Assembly (NCBI RefSeq): GCF_020882015.2 | Contig: NZ_CP086555.2 | Location: 496,001 to 560,000 of the forward strand | Direction of reading: 5' to 3' | DNA length: 64,000 bases | Origin: Candidatus Borrelia undatumii | GTDB lineage: Bacteria; Spirochaetota; Spirochaetia; Borreliales; Borreliaceae | In this document: in pieces, positions 28,563 to 38,163 of the stretch | Layout: the number at the start of each line of letters is the position of its first letter | How positions within the stretch are numbered: position 1 is the first letter of the stretch | Program-made: the position numbers and the translations under genes | The notes under the pieces: generated by a model | The model's database searches: none | What the model saw: the letters and a program-made list of their open reading frames with translations, nothing else | Told to the model about the DNA's origin: nothing

Positions 28563-30110
28563 GTGGAAGATAGGTTAGAGAAGACATTAAAAACATTGCA
28601 TCCTCTTGAGGTAGGGGTAATTTTGCGTTATGGACAGGGTGATAGAATTTCTGCCTTCAGTCTTTCTAGAGACTTATCATATGACGAGGGACAATCAAAT
28701 AAAGTAATTGAATGGCTTTCTTGTAAGGGTATTATTGGTGAAGTTTTTAGAAAGGTTAATGTGTTTTATTGTTTAACTGAGAAAGGACTTGATGTTTTAA
28801 AAAATGGTTTGATTGAGGAGAGAATAATAAATCTTGTATCTAGTAAAAAAGTTTTGATTCCCGACTTGCCCTCAGAATTAGGCGTTGATATTAAGGATGT
28901 CGGCAAGGCATTTGGAGGTCTAATTAAAGAAGGGGTGGTATCTTTAGGGCAAGATAAAGAGGTTATTGCTAAAGATCTAGAAAAGTCTGCTAACTATAAA
29001 ATGGTTAGCAGACTACTTTTAAGAGCTCAAGATGGTGACATATTGGAAGATACCTTGTCGGGTGATGAGTTATTTGTTATTGCCAAAGTATCTAGGAGAA
29101 AAGGAGCCAGTGATACCCTATTTAAGGTGAAAGAAAAATTGGATTTAAAGTTTGAGTTTACCAAGTTTGGATTGGAGGTAAGATCTGAGTATGTAAATCG
29201 TGAGTTTCCAACGGATCAAATTGTAAAATTAACACCCGAAATTTTAAAGAATGGGTCTTATTTAGGTAAAAAATTTAGAGCGTATGATATTCATGTTTTG
29301 TCGAACAGGGCTTTCATTGGACGTGCAAATCCTTATTCTGAGTACATCGCTAGGGTTAAAGATAGACTTGTTGGTCTTGGATTTGAAGAGTTTGATGGCC
29401 CTCTAGTGGAGTCAGAATTTTTTAACAATGATGCTCTTTTTATGCCTCAATTTCATCCTGCACGTGATGTAAGGGATGTTTATTATATTAAAGAACCAAG
29501 CTCATTAGAACTCCTACCAGAGCCTTTTTTCTTTAATGTTAAATCCGCGCATGAGCATGGGTTTAATACAGGGTCGAGGGGGTGGAGGTATGATTTTAAT
29601 GATAATATTTCAAAAAGGTTAGTATTAAGAACTCAGGGTACGGTTTTATCAGCAAGGCAGTTAATGAATGCAAAAAATCCTGGCAAATATTTTGGGATTG
29701 TTAGGTGTTTTAGATATGACCAAGTTGATGCTACTCATGGAGCCGATTTTTATCAAACAGAAGGGATAGTTATTGGAGATGACGTTAATATTAAGACCTT
29801 ACTTGGGTTGCTTGAGATTTTTGCTAAAGAACTTGCTGGTGCTACTGAGGTTAAATATGTTCCTGCTTATTTCCCATTTACAGAGCCTTCGATTGAAGTG
29901 CATGTTAAACATCCTGTTCTTGGTTGGTTTGAGTTGGGGGGTAGCGGTCTGTTTAGGCCAGAGGTTACAAAACCATTTGGAGTCGATTCGCCCGTTATTG
30001 CCTGGGGTATTGGTATTGACAGAATGGCTTTAATGCATTTAGGTTTAAATGATTTAAGGGAGCTTTTTACTCATGATATTGGGAATGTTGTTTTAAGGCG
30101 AGGAAGGTAG
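28563..30110 (+). CDS. pheS: Phenylalanine-tRNA ligase alpha subunit, archaeal type
   Basis: PheS is the catalytic subunit that charges tRNA-Phe. At 515 residues it is much longer than typical bacterial PheS (about 330). It carries N-terminal winged-helix-like modules (about residues 1-190), as in archaeal and eukaryotic enzymes. Class II motifs are visible: motif 2 KYFGIVRCFRYDQVDATH with FYQTEGIV, and motif 3 AWGIGIDRMALM. The start is GTG at 28563, 12 bases after the coiled-coil gene. An archaeal-type PheRS in spirochaetes is established knowledge, explained by ancient transfer. Confidence 0.95.
   Translation: MEDRLEKTLKTLHPLEVGVILRYGQGDRISAFSLSRDLSYDEGQSNKVIEWLSCKGIIGEVFRKVNVFYCLTEKGLDVLKNGLIEERIINLVSSKKVLIPDLPSELGVDIKDVGKAFGGLIKEGVVSLGQDKEVIAKDLEKSANYKMVSRLLLRAQDGDILEDTLSGDELFVIAKVSRRKGASDTLFKVKEKLDLKFEFTKFGLEVRSEYVNREFPTDQIVKLTPEILKNGSYLGKKFRAYDIHVLSNRAFIGRANPYSEYIARVKDRLVGLGFEEFDGPLVESEFFNNDALFMPQFHPARDVRDVYYIKEPSSLELLPEPFFFNVKSAHEHGFNTGSRGWRYDFNDNISKRLVLRTQGTVLSARQLMNAKNPGKYFGIVRCFRYDQVDATHGADFYQTEGIVIGDDVNIKTLLGLLEIFAKELAGATEVKYVPAYFPFTEPSIEVHVKHPVLGWFELGGSGLFRPEVTKPFGVDSPVIAWGIGIDRMALMHLGLNDLRELFTHDIGNVVLRRGR
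28984..29014. repeat. 11-bp inverted repeat inside pheS
   Basis: AGTCTGCTAAC (28984-28994) is followed after nine bases by its exact reverse complement (29004-29014). It lies in coding sequence, with no T-tract. Confidence 0.85.
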
Positions 30111-31847
30111 ATGCCTAAGGTTGAAGTTTATAAGAGTATTTTATTAGAAAAAATAGGAAAACATTTAGCAGATAATGAGCTTGAGACTATGCTTGAGATA
30201 GCCAAGGCCGAGATTGATGAATTTGATACAGAAAATGATAAGATGAAAATTGAGTTTAATGATACGAACAGACCAGACTTATGGTCAGCTGTAGGACTTG
30301 CACGTCAAATTAAAACATACCTTTTTGGTAGTTTACCTTCTTTTAAATTTTTCTCTAAGCCTGATGATTTAAAAAAGTCTTATGGTGAGATTGAAGTTTC
30401 TCCCGAAATGATGTCTGGTGTTAGGCCTTTTGTCTTTGGATTTTTGGCTAAGGGGATGGTTTGGAGTGATAAAATGCTTGATACTTTAATTCAGCTGCAG
30501 GAAAAACTTTGCCAGAATTATGGACAAAAGCGTAAAAGAGTTGCAATGGGGATGTATTCGGCAGAACTTATTGAGTTTCCAATAAACTATATTGGATGTG
30601 ACTGTGACTATAAATTTATTCCGCTAGGTATGAAGACCGAGATGTCTATTTCGGAAATCAATGAAAGACATCCTAAAGGAATAGAATATTCTTCAATTCT
30701 TAAAGATTGCAATAGATATCCCCTGTTAATAGATAACAAGGGTAAAGTTCTCTCTTATCCTCCAATAATTAATTCTCATGATATTGGAGCTTTAAAAGTA
30801 GGCGATACTGATTTATTCATTGAGGTTACAGGGACTAGCCTTGAGGCTGTTTTATTGTCCCTGTCGGTTGTTGCTTGTGATTTATATGATATGGGGTTCG
30901 ATATTTTACCAATAAAGACAGTTTTTCCCAAGGATACCTTGTTTGGGAAAGAAGTAATTTGTCCCTATTATTTTCAGGATAAGGTGGAAGTTAGCGTTGA
31001 CAACGTTAATAGGATGCTTGGAAGCAAATTAACCTCAAGTGATATATGTTTTGATCTGAAAAAGTTAGGAGTGCCTGCATACCCTTGTTATGCTAGTGGA
31101 GATGATTCTAGGGATATAGGCAAGATTTATATTAATCCCCCTGTTTACAGAAACGATTTTCTTCATGAGGTGGATGCTATTGAAGAGATAATGATAGCAA
31201 GAGGACTAGGTAGTTTTAAGCCAGAGCTTCCCAGAATTTTTACCATAGGCGGACTTACTCAGATAGAAGAATTTTCAAGAAAGATTAGATCTTTGATGAT
31301 TGGTATGGGATTCCAGGAAATGATTTATAACTATCTGGGATCTAGGAAAGATCTTGTTGAAAAGGTGTTCATGCAAGAAGATTGTTTTTTCAGTATTTCT
31401 AATCCTATGACAGAAAATTATGAGTATGTTAGAGCCTCTATAATTCCTGATTTGCTTAAGTCTGAAAGCGTTAGTTCTAATTTTCCTTACCCACATAAAA
31501 TTTTTGAAATTGGTAAGGTTGCTTTAAGGGAATCAAGTACTCACGATGGCACTACTACTTATGATAATTTGGGTTTTCTGATGGCAGATAAAAATTTTAC
31601 ATTTAATGAAATTAGCTCTTTGGTTGCATCTTTTTTTTATTACTTAAATATCGAATTTAAACTGGAGGAATCGAAGGCAAGACTTTATATAAGTGGAAGA
31701 GGGGCTAATATTTTGGCAGGTGATTTTTGTGTGGGCAATTTTGGTGAGGTGTCTCCTTATGTGTTGGGTAATTTTGGGATTACTGTTCCATGTTCTGTGT
31801 TGGAGATTAACCTCAGCAAGCTTTTAAAATCGGGTTTTAATATTTGA
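30111..31847 (+). CDS. pheT: Phenylalanine-tRNA ligase beta subunit, archaeal type
   Basis: This is the partner of PheS. The 578 residues begin MPKVEVYKSILLEKIGK and lack the N-terminal tRNA-binding (EMAP-like) and C-terminal anticodon-binding domains of bacterial PheT, which is about 800 residues. The B3/B4 and B5 regions are present (FNDTNRPDLWS, VYRNDFLHEVDAIEEI). The ATG directly follows the pheS stop, with AGGAAGG as ribosome site, so the subunits are translationally coupled. Confidence 0.94.
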   Translation: MPKVEVYKSILLEKIGKHLADNELETMLEIAKAEIDEFDTENDKMKIEFNDTNRPDLWSAVGLARQIKTYLFGSLPSFKFFSKPDDLKKSYGEIEVSPEMMSGVRPFVFGFLAKGMVWSDKMLDTLIQLQEKLCQNYGQKRKRVAMGMYSAELIEFPINYIGCDCDYKFIPLGMKTEMSISEINERHPKGIEYSSILKDCNRYPLLIDNKGKVLSYPPIINSHDIGALKVGDTDLFIEVTGTSLEAVLLSLSVVACDLYDMGFDILPIKTVFPKDTLFGKEVICPYYFQDKVEVSVDNVNRMLGSKLTSSDICFDLKKLGVPAYPCYASGDDSRDIGKIYINPPVYRNDFLHEVDAIEEIMIARGLGSFKPELPRIFTIGGLTQIEEFSRKIRSLMIGMGFQEMIYNYLGSRKDLVEKVFMQEDCFFSISNPMTENYEYVRASIIPDLLKSESVSSNFPYPHKIFEIGKVALRESSTHDGTTTYDNLGFLMADKNFTFNEISSLVASFFYYLNIEFKLEESKARLYISGRGANILAGDFCVGNFGEVSPYVLGNFGITVPCSVLEINLSKLLKSGFNI

Positions 31848-31917
31848 TGACATGTGTTGTTTTACGTTAAATAGTTGTTAGTGGTATCTTGAGATTTACA
31901 AAGGGGTTAAAAGATTT

Positions 31918-32898
31918 ATGTTAAAGTTTGAATCACTTGATATAAAAAAACGGTCTGTTGAAGAGAATTTGAGAATAGAGATGGATTCTCTTGAAGATGT
32001 AATAATTGTTGGATCAGGTCCGGCTGGGCTTACAGCTGGAATTTACACTGTCATGAGCGGATATAAAACGGTTGTTTTGGAAGGCCCTGAACCTGGAGGA
32101 CAGCTTACAACAACAACAGAGGTATATAATTATCCAGGATTTAGAAATGGTATAAATGGAAGAGAATTGATGTTGAATATGAGGGATCAGGTGGTTAATT
32201 TGGGGGCCACTACTTATCCTGAGACTGTAAGATTTATAGAGAAGAGAGATAATGTTTTTTATCTCTCTTCTGATAATCATGTTTATAAAAGTAGGGCTGT
32301 TGTTATTGCAGTAGGATCAGCCCCTAAAAAGCTTAACAAACTTAAGAATTCAGATTTATTTTGGAACAGGGGTATTTCTGTTTGTGCAATTTGTGATGGA
32401 CATCTTTTTAAGGGGAAAAATGTAGCAGTAATTGGTGGGGGCGATACAGCAATTACAGAGGCTATTTATTTGAGTAAATTAACTCCAAAAGTATATGTTA
32501 TTGTTAGGAAAGGTTATTTAAGAGCTGTTGCTATGCTGAGGGAAAATGTTGCGAGTCTATCTAATGTCGAAATTTTATACAATTGTGAGGCCGTAGAGGT
32601 TAATGGAGAGGATTCTGTATCTGGAGTAAAAATTTTAAACAATAAAGATAATTCTATTTTTCAACTAAGTGTGGGTGGGTTGTTTATGGCTATTGGGTAC
32701 AGACCGAACACAGAGTTTTTGAAAGGATTTTTAGAACTTGATGAGGATGGGTATATCTTGACACAAGATTGTGTTAAAACAAGTGTCGAGGGTGTATTTT
32801 CCTGTGGGGATGTTAGCAATAAGCTTTATGCTCAGGCTATTACAGCAGCTGCTGAAGGGTTTATAGCTTCTGTTGAACTTGGAAAATTTTTAGGTTGA
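31918..32898 (+). CDS. trxB: Thioredoxin reductase
   Basis: This flavoenzyme reduces thioredoxin with NADPH. The 326-residue product has an FAD-binding GSGPAGLTAG (about residues 32-41), the redox pair CAIC (about 158-161), NADPH-binding GGGDTAITEA and the C-terminal GVFSCGDVSN. The ATG at 31918 leaves a leader of about 40 residues before the Rossmann fold, the layout I recall for Borrelia TrxB. AAGGGG lies 13 bases upstream. A TGGTATCTT extended -10-like element occurs at 31882-31890. Confidence 0.95.
   Translation: MLKFESLDIKKRSVEENLRIEMDSLEDVIIVGSGPAGLTAGIYTVMSGYKTVVLEGPEPGGQLTTTTEVYNYPGFRNGINGRELMLNMRDQVVNLGATTYPETVRFIEKRDNVFYLSSDNHVYKSRAVVIAVGSAPKKLNKLKNSDLFWNRGISVCAICDGHLFKGKNVAVIGGGDTAITEAIYLSKLTPKVYVIVRKGYLRAVAMLRENVASLSNVEILYNCEAVEVNGEDSVSGVKILNNKDNSIFQLSVGGLFMAIGYRPNTEFLKGFLELDEDGYILTQDCVKTSVEGVFSCGDVSNKLYAQAITAAAEGFIASVELGKFLG
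32240..32271. repeat. 13-bp perfect inverted repeat inside trxB
   Basis: AGAAGAGAGATAA (32240-32252), a six-base loop, then TTATCTCTCTTCT (32259-32271). It lies in codons for KRDNVFYLSS. No following T-tract is seen. Confidence 0.92.
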
Positions 32899-33077
32899 TT
32901 ATGAAAATTCCGTATTTAATAATAAGATCTATCATGTATCGTTTAACAGGTTTTTAATCTTTTATACAGATGCCTTTCTAGTCTCACAGATCCAGATCTT
33001 CTTGTTTGATGCTTTATGGGAGCTAGAGCTTCGTTTTGTTAGGTGGGTTCTTATGTGTTCCAAGGGTGATGAGTACT

Positions 33078-33812
33078 CTAAAGTAGATTAAGTTGTCTTT
33101 TGATTTCAAATATTAAAATTCCTGTTGAAACAGATACGTTTAATGAGTCTATTTTACCACTGGTTGGAATTTTGACTAAAAAATCGGAATTTTCTTTCGT
33201 AAGCTTGTGTATCCCTCTACCTTCATTTCCCATGATTAGTGCAATTTTTGTGTCATTGATTTTAATGTTGTTTATTTCCTTTCCTTTGGTGTCACTAGCA
33301 TATATCCAAAATCCGTTTTCTTTTAAAAGTTTTACTGTACTGTTTATGTTTGGGATTGCTATTTTATTAACATATTGACTTGCCCCAGAGCTAGTGCGCA
33401 GGATGGTTGAGTTATTTTTGGCACAGTGCCTCTGACTAGTAATTACAAGATCAATACCAAATTGTTCTGAAGTCCTAAGAATTGCGCCAAGGTTTTGAGG
33501 ATCTTCAATCCCGTCCAGTATTAAGATAAACGCATCACTTTTTTGTTTAAATTCTTTTAAAGATTCCTCTAAACTCTTCTTGCTAGTGTTCATATTTTGG
33601 AATATTAAGTTATCCAATCGCAGAGCAAACCCCCTGTGAGAGCTGCTTCCAATTATTCTAGAAACATCACTGACTTTGATCACCCTTACATCGTGTTTTC
33701 TAGCCAATTCTTCAATATTCCTGATTTTTGGACTTACCTTTGAAACATATAACTCAAATCCTTTGTTGTTTTTTATACTTTCAATTACAGAGTTGGTGTG
33801 TGTAATATACAT
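33078..33812 (-). CDS. TrmH/RlmB-family RNA 2'-O-ribose methyltransferase
   Basis: This SPOUT-fold SAM-dependent enzyme probably methylates 23S rRNA or tRNA. The 244 residues contain the three family motifs: LDGIEDPQNLGAILRTSEQFG, LIMGNEGRGI and IPTSGKIDSLNVSVSTGI. An N-terminal substrate-binding domain covers about residues 1-80. It starts one base after the dnaJ stop and is the last gene of the grpE operon. RlmB (23S Gm2251) is the most likely match, but TrmH-type specificity cannot be excluded. Confidence 0.9.
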   Translation of the reverse strand: MYITHTNSVIESIKNNKGFELYVSKVSPKIRNIEELARKHDVRVIKVSDVSRIIGSSSHRGFALRLDNLIFQNMNTSKKSLEESLKEFKQKSDAFILILDGIEDPQNLGAILRTSEQFGIDLVITSQRHCAKNNSTILRTSSGASQYVNKIAIPNINSTVKLLKENGFWIYASDTKGKEINNIKINDTKIALIMGNEGRGIHKLTKENSDFLVKIPTSGKIDSLNVSVSTGILIFEIKRQLNLL

Positions 33813-33813
33813 A

Positions 33814-34911
33814 TCAGACTTTACTTAAATCTACCACCTCGCTATCTTTTATTTCTTGACTTAAAGCCTCCAGTAAACTAGTGGAATTTTGATTTAGATT
33901 CTTAGGAATTTTGATCCTAGTAACCAAAATGAGATTTCCGAATTTTTCTGTCTGTAATATTGGCATTCCCTCATTCTTAATAATGATTTGTTCATTATTT
34001 TCTATTCCTTTTGGAATTTTAATCTTGATCTTCTTATCGGATATTGTTTTTATTTTTATTTCCTTACCAAGCGCTGCCTGAGTGATACTTATTGGCAGAG
34101 CTGCATATAGATCTCTTCCGTTTCTTTTAAAAATTTTATGGGGTCTTATTGATACTCTTACATAAAGATCACCATATTTTTTGTTGTCAGGGTTTATGCT
34201 TCCTTTTTCTCTCATTTTTATTTGTTGCGAATCGTCAATTCCTGGTGGAATATTGAGTGCAATTGTCTCCTGACTTGTAAAGCTTCCTCTCCCTTTACAT
34301 GATCTGCATGGATTTGATATTATTTTCCCGTTTCCATGACATTTTGGACATGTTGTCGTTACTCTAAAAAACCCTCCTCCTTGCATCACACGTCCACTAC
34401 CATTGCACATGTTGCATATTGAAGGACTTGTTCCCTTTTCAGATTTTTTCCCAAGGCAGGATTCGCACAGTTTTTCTCTTGTGATATTAATGTTGTTTTT
34501 GTAGCCAAAGTAAGCATCTTCGAGTGATATCTCTATTTGGCATGGTATGTCTTTGCCCTTTGTGCTCTGTCTTTGATTCTCTTGTCCGCGTCCTCCGGTG
34601 AAAAATGAATCAAAAATGTCTCCAAAATCTTCAAAAATGTCTGAGAACCCACTAAATCCACCAGAAAATCCACTAAACCCGGAACCACCTTCAAAAGCCG
34701 TGTGTCCAAACCTATCATATTGAGCACGCTTATTATCATCCCCCAAAACCTCGTAAGCCTCGGTGGCTTCCTTAAAGCGAGTCTCAGCCTCCTTATTACC
34801 CTGATTTTTATCAGGATGGTATTTGATTGCTATTTTTCTATATGCTTTCTTGATTTCATCTTTTGAGGCTCCTTTTGAGAGCCCCAAAATTTCATAATAA
34901 TCCTTTTTCAC
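33814..34911 (-). CDS. dnaJ: Chaperone protein DnaJ
   Basis: DnaJ is the Hsp40 partner that stimulates DnaK. The 365 residues have a J domain with YHPDKNQ (about residues 31-37), a G/F-rich region, four zinc-finger repeats (CESCLGKK, CNMCNGSG, CPKCHGNG, CRSCKGRG) and the C-terminal substrate domain. The GTG start shares one base with the dnaK stop (TAGTG), with AAGGGG just upstream. Confidence 0.96.
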   Translation of the reverse strand: MKKDYYEILGLSKGASKDEIKKAYRKIAIKYHPDKNQGNKEAETRFKEATEAYEVLGDDNKRAQYDRFGHTAFEGGSGFSGFSGGFSGFSDIFEDFGDIFDSFFTGGRGQENQRQSTKGKDIPCQIEISLEDAYFGYKNNINITREKLCESCLGKKSEKGTSPSICNMCNGSGRVMQGGGFFRVTTTCPKCHGNGKIISNPCRSCKGRGSFTSQETIALNIPPGIDDSQQIKMREKGSINPDNKKYGDLYVRVSIRPHKIFKRNGRDLYAALPISITQAALGKEIKIKTISDKKIKIKIPKGIENNEQIIIKNEGMPILQTEKFGNLILVTRIKIPKNLNQNSTSLLEALSQEIKDSEVVDLSKV

Positions 34912-36809
34912 TACCCCTTATCCTCATCGACAACTTCGTAATCAGCTTCCTTGCTTTCACCACTTGCATTGTTTTGAGTATTGTCTTGACTTGACGCATT
35001 AGCTTGAGCATCCTTATACATCACCTCAGCTATTTTATATGAAGCTTGTTGAAGTTCTTCTGTTTTTGATTTGATTAAAGATACATCAGTCCCTTCCAGT
35101 GCGTCCTTAAGCTCCTTAATTTTACTTTCAATAGTCTGTTTGTCCTGGCTTGTGATTTTATCGCCATGTTCTTTAAGAGATTTTTCTGTTTGATAAATCA
35201 AGGAATTGCCAGTATTTTTCGCCTCTATGTCTTCTTTTAGTCTTTTATCTTCCTCAGCATGAGCCTCCGCATCTTTAACCATCCTTTCAATTTCATCTTC
35301 AGATAGACCTGATGAAGATTCAATTCTAATCTTTTGCTCTTTTCCAGTTCCCATATCTTTAGCAGAAACATGGACTATTCCATTGGCGTCAATGTCAAAG
35401 CTGACTTCAATTTGTGGAACTCCTCTTGGTGCTGCTGGTATTCCGTCAAGAATGAAATTGCCAAGCACTCTATTTTGAGCTGCCATTTCACGCTCTCCCT
35501 GTAGAACTTTAATATCTACGGAAGTCTGATTGTCAGCTGCTGTTGAGAATACCTGACTTTTCTTCGTAGGAATTGTAGTATTTCTTTCAATTAATTTTGT
35601 CATGACCCCACCAAGAGTCTCAATTCCTAGGGAGAGGGGTGTAACATCAAGTAGAACCATGTCTTTAGTTTCTCCTGTTAAAATCCCACCCTGAATAGCA
35701 GCTCCTATGGCAACAGCTTCATCAGGATTTACCCCTTTGTTTGGTTCTTGCCCAAATATTTCTTTTACAATTTTTTGAATAGCTGGTATTCTTGTAGATC
35801 CCCCAACTAGTATTACCTCATTTATATCAGAAGCCTTAAGACCAGCATCTTTAATAGCCTTAAGACACGGTTCCTTTGTTTTTTGAACCAAGTGATCTAC
35901 CATCTGTTCAAATTTTGCCCTTGTTAAAGTGTATTGTAGGTGTTTAGGGCCATTTGCATCCGCTGTAATAAATGGAAGATTAATTGATGCTTCCTGAGCG
36001 CCAGAGAGTTCTATTTTTGCCTTCTCAGAAGCTTCTTTAAGTCTTTGAAGTGCCATTTTATCATTTGACAGATCAATAGCACTATCTCTTTTAAACTCTG
36101 TAATCAAGTGTTTAATGATTTCATCATCAAAATTGTCTCCACCAAGATGAGTGTCACCATTTGTTGATTTAACTTCAAAAACACCATCCCCGAGTTCAAG
36201 TATTGAGATATCAAAGGTTCCCCCACCAAGGTCATAAACAGCAACTATTTCCTCATGCTTTTTTTCAATTCCATAAGCAAGAGCTGCAGCTGTAGGTTCA
36301 TTAACAATCCTTTTAACATCAAGTCCTGCGATCTTGCCGGCATCTTTTGTTGCCTGCCTTTGTGCATCGTTAAAGTAAGCAGGCACTGTAATTACAGCCT
36401 CCGTAACGGCCTCTCCCAAATAAGCCTCTGCTGTTTCTTTCATTTTTGTAAGAGTTGCAGCAGATATTTCCGGAGGTGACATTTGTTTCTTTATGTTGGA
36501 AATATTTACACGAGCATCTCCGTTTTGACCCTTTTCTACTTTATAAGGAACCATCTTGATTTCACTTGCAACTTCTTCAAACCTTCTTCCCATGAATCTT
36601 TTTATTGAATATATGGTATTTTCAGGGTTTGTAACCATTTGGTTCTTTGCAACTTGCCCCACAAGTCTTTCTCCCTTGTTTGTGTAGGCCACAATTGACG
36701 GTGTGGTTCTTCCTCCTTCTGAATTTTGTATCACGACAGGTTTTCCGTGTTCCATTATGGCAACACATGAATTTGTTGTTCCCAAGTCAATTCCTATAAT
36801 TTTTCCCAT
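34911..36809 (-). CDS. dnaK: Chaperone protein DnaK (Hsp70)
   Basis: This is an ATP-dependent folding chaperone. The 632 residues include [12 protein letters not shown] at the start, [21 protein letters not shown] and the linker region [17 protein letters not shown], followed by a substrate domain and an acidic C-terminal tail ([12 protein letters not shown]). AAGGAGG precedes the ATG. It lies between grpE and dnaJ. Confidence 0.98.
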   Translation of the reverse strand: MGKIIGIDLGTTNSCVAIMEHGKPVVIQNSEGGRTTPSIVAYTNKGERLVGQVAKNQMVTNPENTIYSIKRFMGRRFEEVASEIKMVPYKVEKGQNGDARVNISNIKKQMSPPEISAATLTKMKETAEAYLGEAVTEAVITVPAYFNDAQRQATKDAGKIAGLDVKRIVNEPTAAALAYGIEKKHEEIVAVYDLGGGTFDISILELGDGVFEVKSTNGDTHLGGDNFDDEIIKHLITEFKRDSAIDLSNDKMALQRLKEASEKAKIELSGAQEASINLPFITADANGPKHLQYTLTRAKFEQMVDHLVQKTKEPCLKAIKDAGLKASDINEVILVGGSTRIPAIQKIVKEIFGQEPNKGVNPDEAVAIGAAIQGGILTGETKDMVLLDVTPLSLGIETLGGVMTKLIERNTTIPTKKSQVFSTAADNQTSVDIKVLQGEREMAAQNRVLGNFILDGIPAAPRGVPQIEVSFDIDANGIVHVSAKDMGTGKEQKIRIESSSGLSEDEIERMVKDAEAHAEEDKRLKEDIEAKNTGNSLIYQTEKSLKEHGDKITSQDKQTIESKIKELKDALEGTDVSLIKSKTEELQQASYKIAEVMYKDAQANASSQDNTQNNASGESKEADYEVVDEDKG

Positions 36810-36833
36810 ACATAACCTCCTTTTATTTTTATG

Positions 36834-37382
36834 TTAGTTCTTGCTTTGTGCGACTTTAACCTTCGCAGTTCTTAATATGCGATTATTGTAGCAATACCCT
36901 TTTTGGTACACTTCCACTATTTCTGGGACTTTAAGATCTTCTTTTTCTTCTATACCCAGCGCCTCATGTTGACTTGGATCAAAAATATCACCAAGATTTC
37001 CAAATTTCTTCAGGTTATATTTTTTGTCAAAACTAGAGAGTATTTCGTTTTCAATCATGCTAATGCCTGACAGTAAAGTATCAAAATCCTTTGATTTTTG
37101 TGATGAATCTATTGCTCTTTCCAGGTTGTCAAGAAAGTTAACTATGTCTTTCATTATGTTTTCGTTTGCAAATTTAATGAAATTATCCTTATCCTTTTCA
37201 AGTCTTTTTCTGAAGTTTTCAAATTCCGCTTGTTTCCTTAAATACAGATCCTTCATATTCGAAATTTCACTTTCTAGTTCGGCAATTTTCTTCTCCATAC
37301 TGAAGCTATCTTTCCCTGGGAGCATACTATTTTCTTGTTCTTTAGTCTTCTCAGATTCTTCATCTTTTTTCTTTTCTTCCAT
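36834..37382 (-). CDS. grpE: Nucleotide exchange factor GrpE
   Basis: GrpE exchanges ADP for ATP on DnaK. The 182-residue product has an N-terminal acidic coiled coil, the conserved [17 protein letters not shown] and the C-terminal beta domain with [20 protein letters not shown]. It is the first gene of a four-gene minus-strand operon with its own promoter just upstream and a strong GGAGG. No hrcA gene or obvious CIRCE element is visible in front of it. Confidence 0.96.
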   Translation of the reverse strand: MEEKKKDEESEKTKEQENSMLPGKDSFSMEKKIAELESEISNMKDLYLRKQAEFENFRKRLEKDKDNFIKFANENIMKDIVNFLDNLERAIDSSQKSKDFDTLLSGISMIENEILSSFDKKYNLKKFGNLGDIFDPSQHEALGIEEKEDLKVPEIVEVYQKGYCYNNRILRTAKVKVAQSKN

Positions 37383-37403
37383 TTTAGCCTCCTTCCGTAG
37401 AGT

Positions 37404-37432
37404 ATTCTATCTTTAAAAAAAATGTTTTACAA
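37404..37432 (-). promoter_or_regulatory. Sigma-70-type promoter of grpE-dnaK-dnaJ
   Basis: Read on the minus strand: TTGTAA (37427-37432), 17-bp spacer, TAGAAT (37404-37409). The -10 box lies 21 bases before the grpE ATG, so the leader is very short and consists mainly of the Shine-Dalgarno. Confidence 0.7.
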
Positions 37433-37496
37433 ATTTTTTTGAAGAAGAATTTGCGATAAGTTTGGTTCGTTTTGATTACCTTTAAAAGAATGAATT

Positions 37497-37525
37497 TTGA
37501 CTATTCAGTTGTATTAGTATAATAT
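37497..37525 (+). promoter_or_regulatory. Sigma-70-type promoter of the glutathione peroxidase gene
   Basis: TTGACT (37497-37502), 17-bp spacer, TAATAT (37520-37525). An overlapping TATAAT at 37518-37523 with a 15-bp spacer is an alternative reading. The predicted leader is about 105 nt and AT-rich. It diverges from the grpE promoter 65 bp away. Confidence 0.6.
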
Positions 37526-37638
37526 TTACACATATTTTAAAGTTGGAAAATTTTTATGTGTATTTTTTTGTCAAAAAATATTTATTCCTTTATTTAAAAG
37601 CGAGGCACCTAATTTGCTAAATGCCTTTGGAGGATTTT

Positions 37639-38121
37639 ATGAGTATTTATGATTTTAGGGTAAGGCTTGCATCTGGTCCTGAGATTTCCATTTCAGATTA
37701 TATGCGCAAGGTATTACTTATTGTGAATGTGGCAAGTAATTGCAGTTATACAAGTCAATATCAAGATCTTGAAATGCTTTACAGGATATATAAGAGGAAG
37801 GGGCTTTTCATATTAGGATTTCCTTGCAACCAGTTTGGTTTACAGGAGCCTGGGGCAAATGAGGAGATTTTAAGATTTTGTCAGACAATTTATAACGTCT
37901 CATTTCCGATTTTTTCTAAAATTGAAGTTAATGGTGAGAATGCGCATCCCCTATATAAGTATTTAACAGAAAAGTCTCCTCAAGCGTTTAAAGGAGATAT
38001 TCGCTGGAATTTTACTAAGTTTTTAGTCAACAGAGAAGGTGAGATAGTGGGTAGGTATGATTCTAGGGTTACTCCAATGAGTATCAAGGGTAAAATTGAA
38101 AGATTATTGAATTTGAGGTAG
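37639..38121 (+). CDS. bsaA: Glutathione peroxidase family protein (BsaA-like)
   Basis: This is a thiol peroxidase that detoxifies peroxides, most likely with thioredoxin as donor because borreliae lack a glutathione system. The ATG at 37639, with GGAGG six bases upstream, gives 160 residues. Family motifs are NVASNCSYTSQY (peroxidatic Cys), LGFPCNQFG with the conserved Gln partner nearby, and WNFTKFLV. I recall that relapsing-fever Borrelia carry such a gene at this locus and Lyme species do not. It divergently faces the chaperone operon. Confidence 0.9.
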   Translation: MSIYDFRVRLASGPEISISDYMRKVLLIVNVASNCSYTSQYQDLEMLYRIYKRKGLFILGFPCNQFGLQEPGANEEILRFCQTIYNVSFPIFSKIEVNGENAHPLYKYLTEKSPQAFKGDIRWNFTKFLVNREGEIVGRYDSRVTPMSIKGKIERLLNLR

Positions 38122-38163
38122 CTCTTGTTGTAATTTTTGATATTATTGCTTATGATTTAGCTT

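Noticed and set aside
32899-33077. Convergent gap between trxB and the methyltransferase gene searched for a terminator or small RNA
   Set aside because: No stem with a T-tract or recognisable RNA structure was found.
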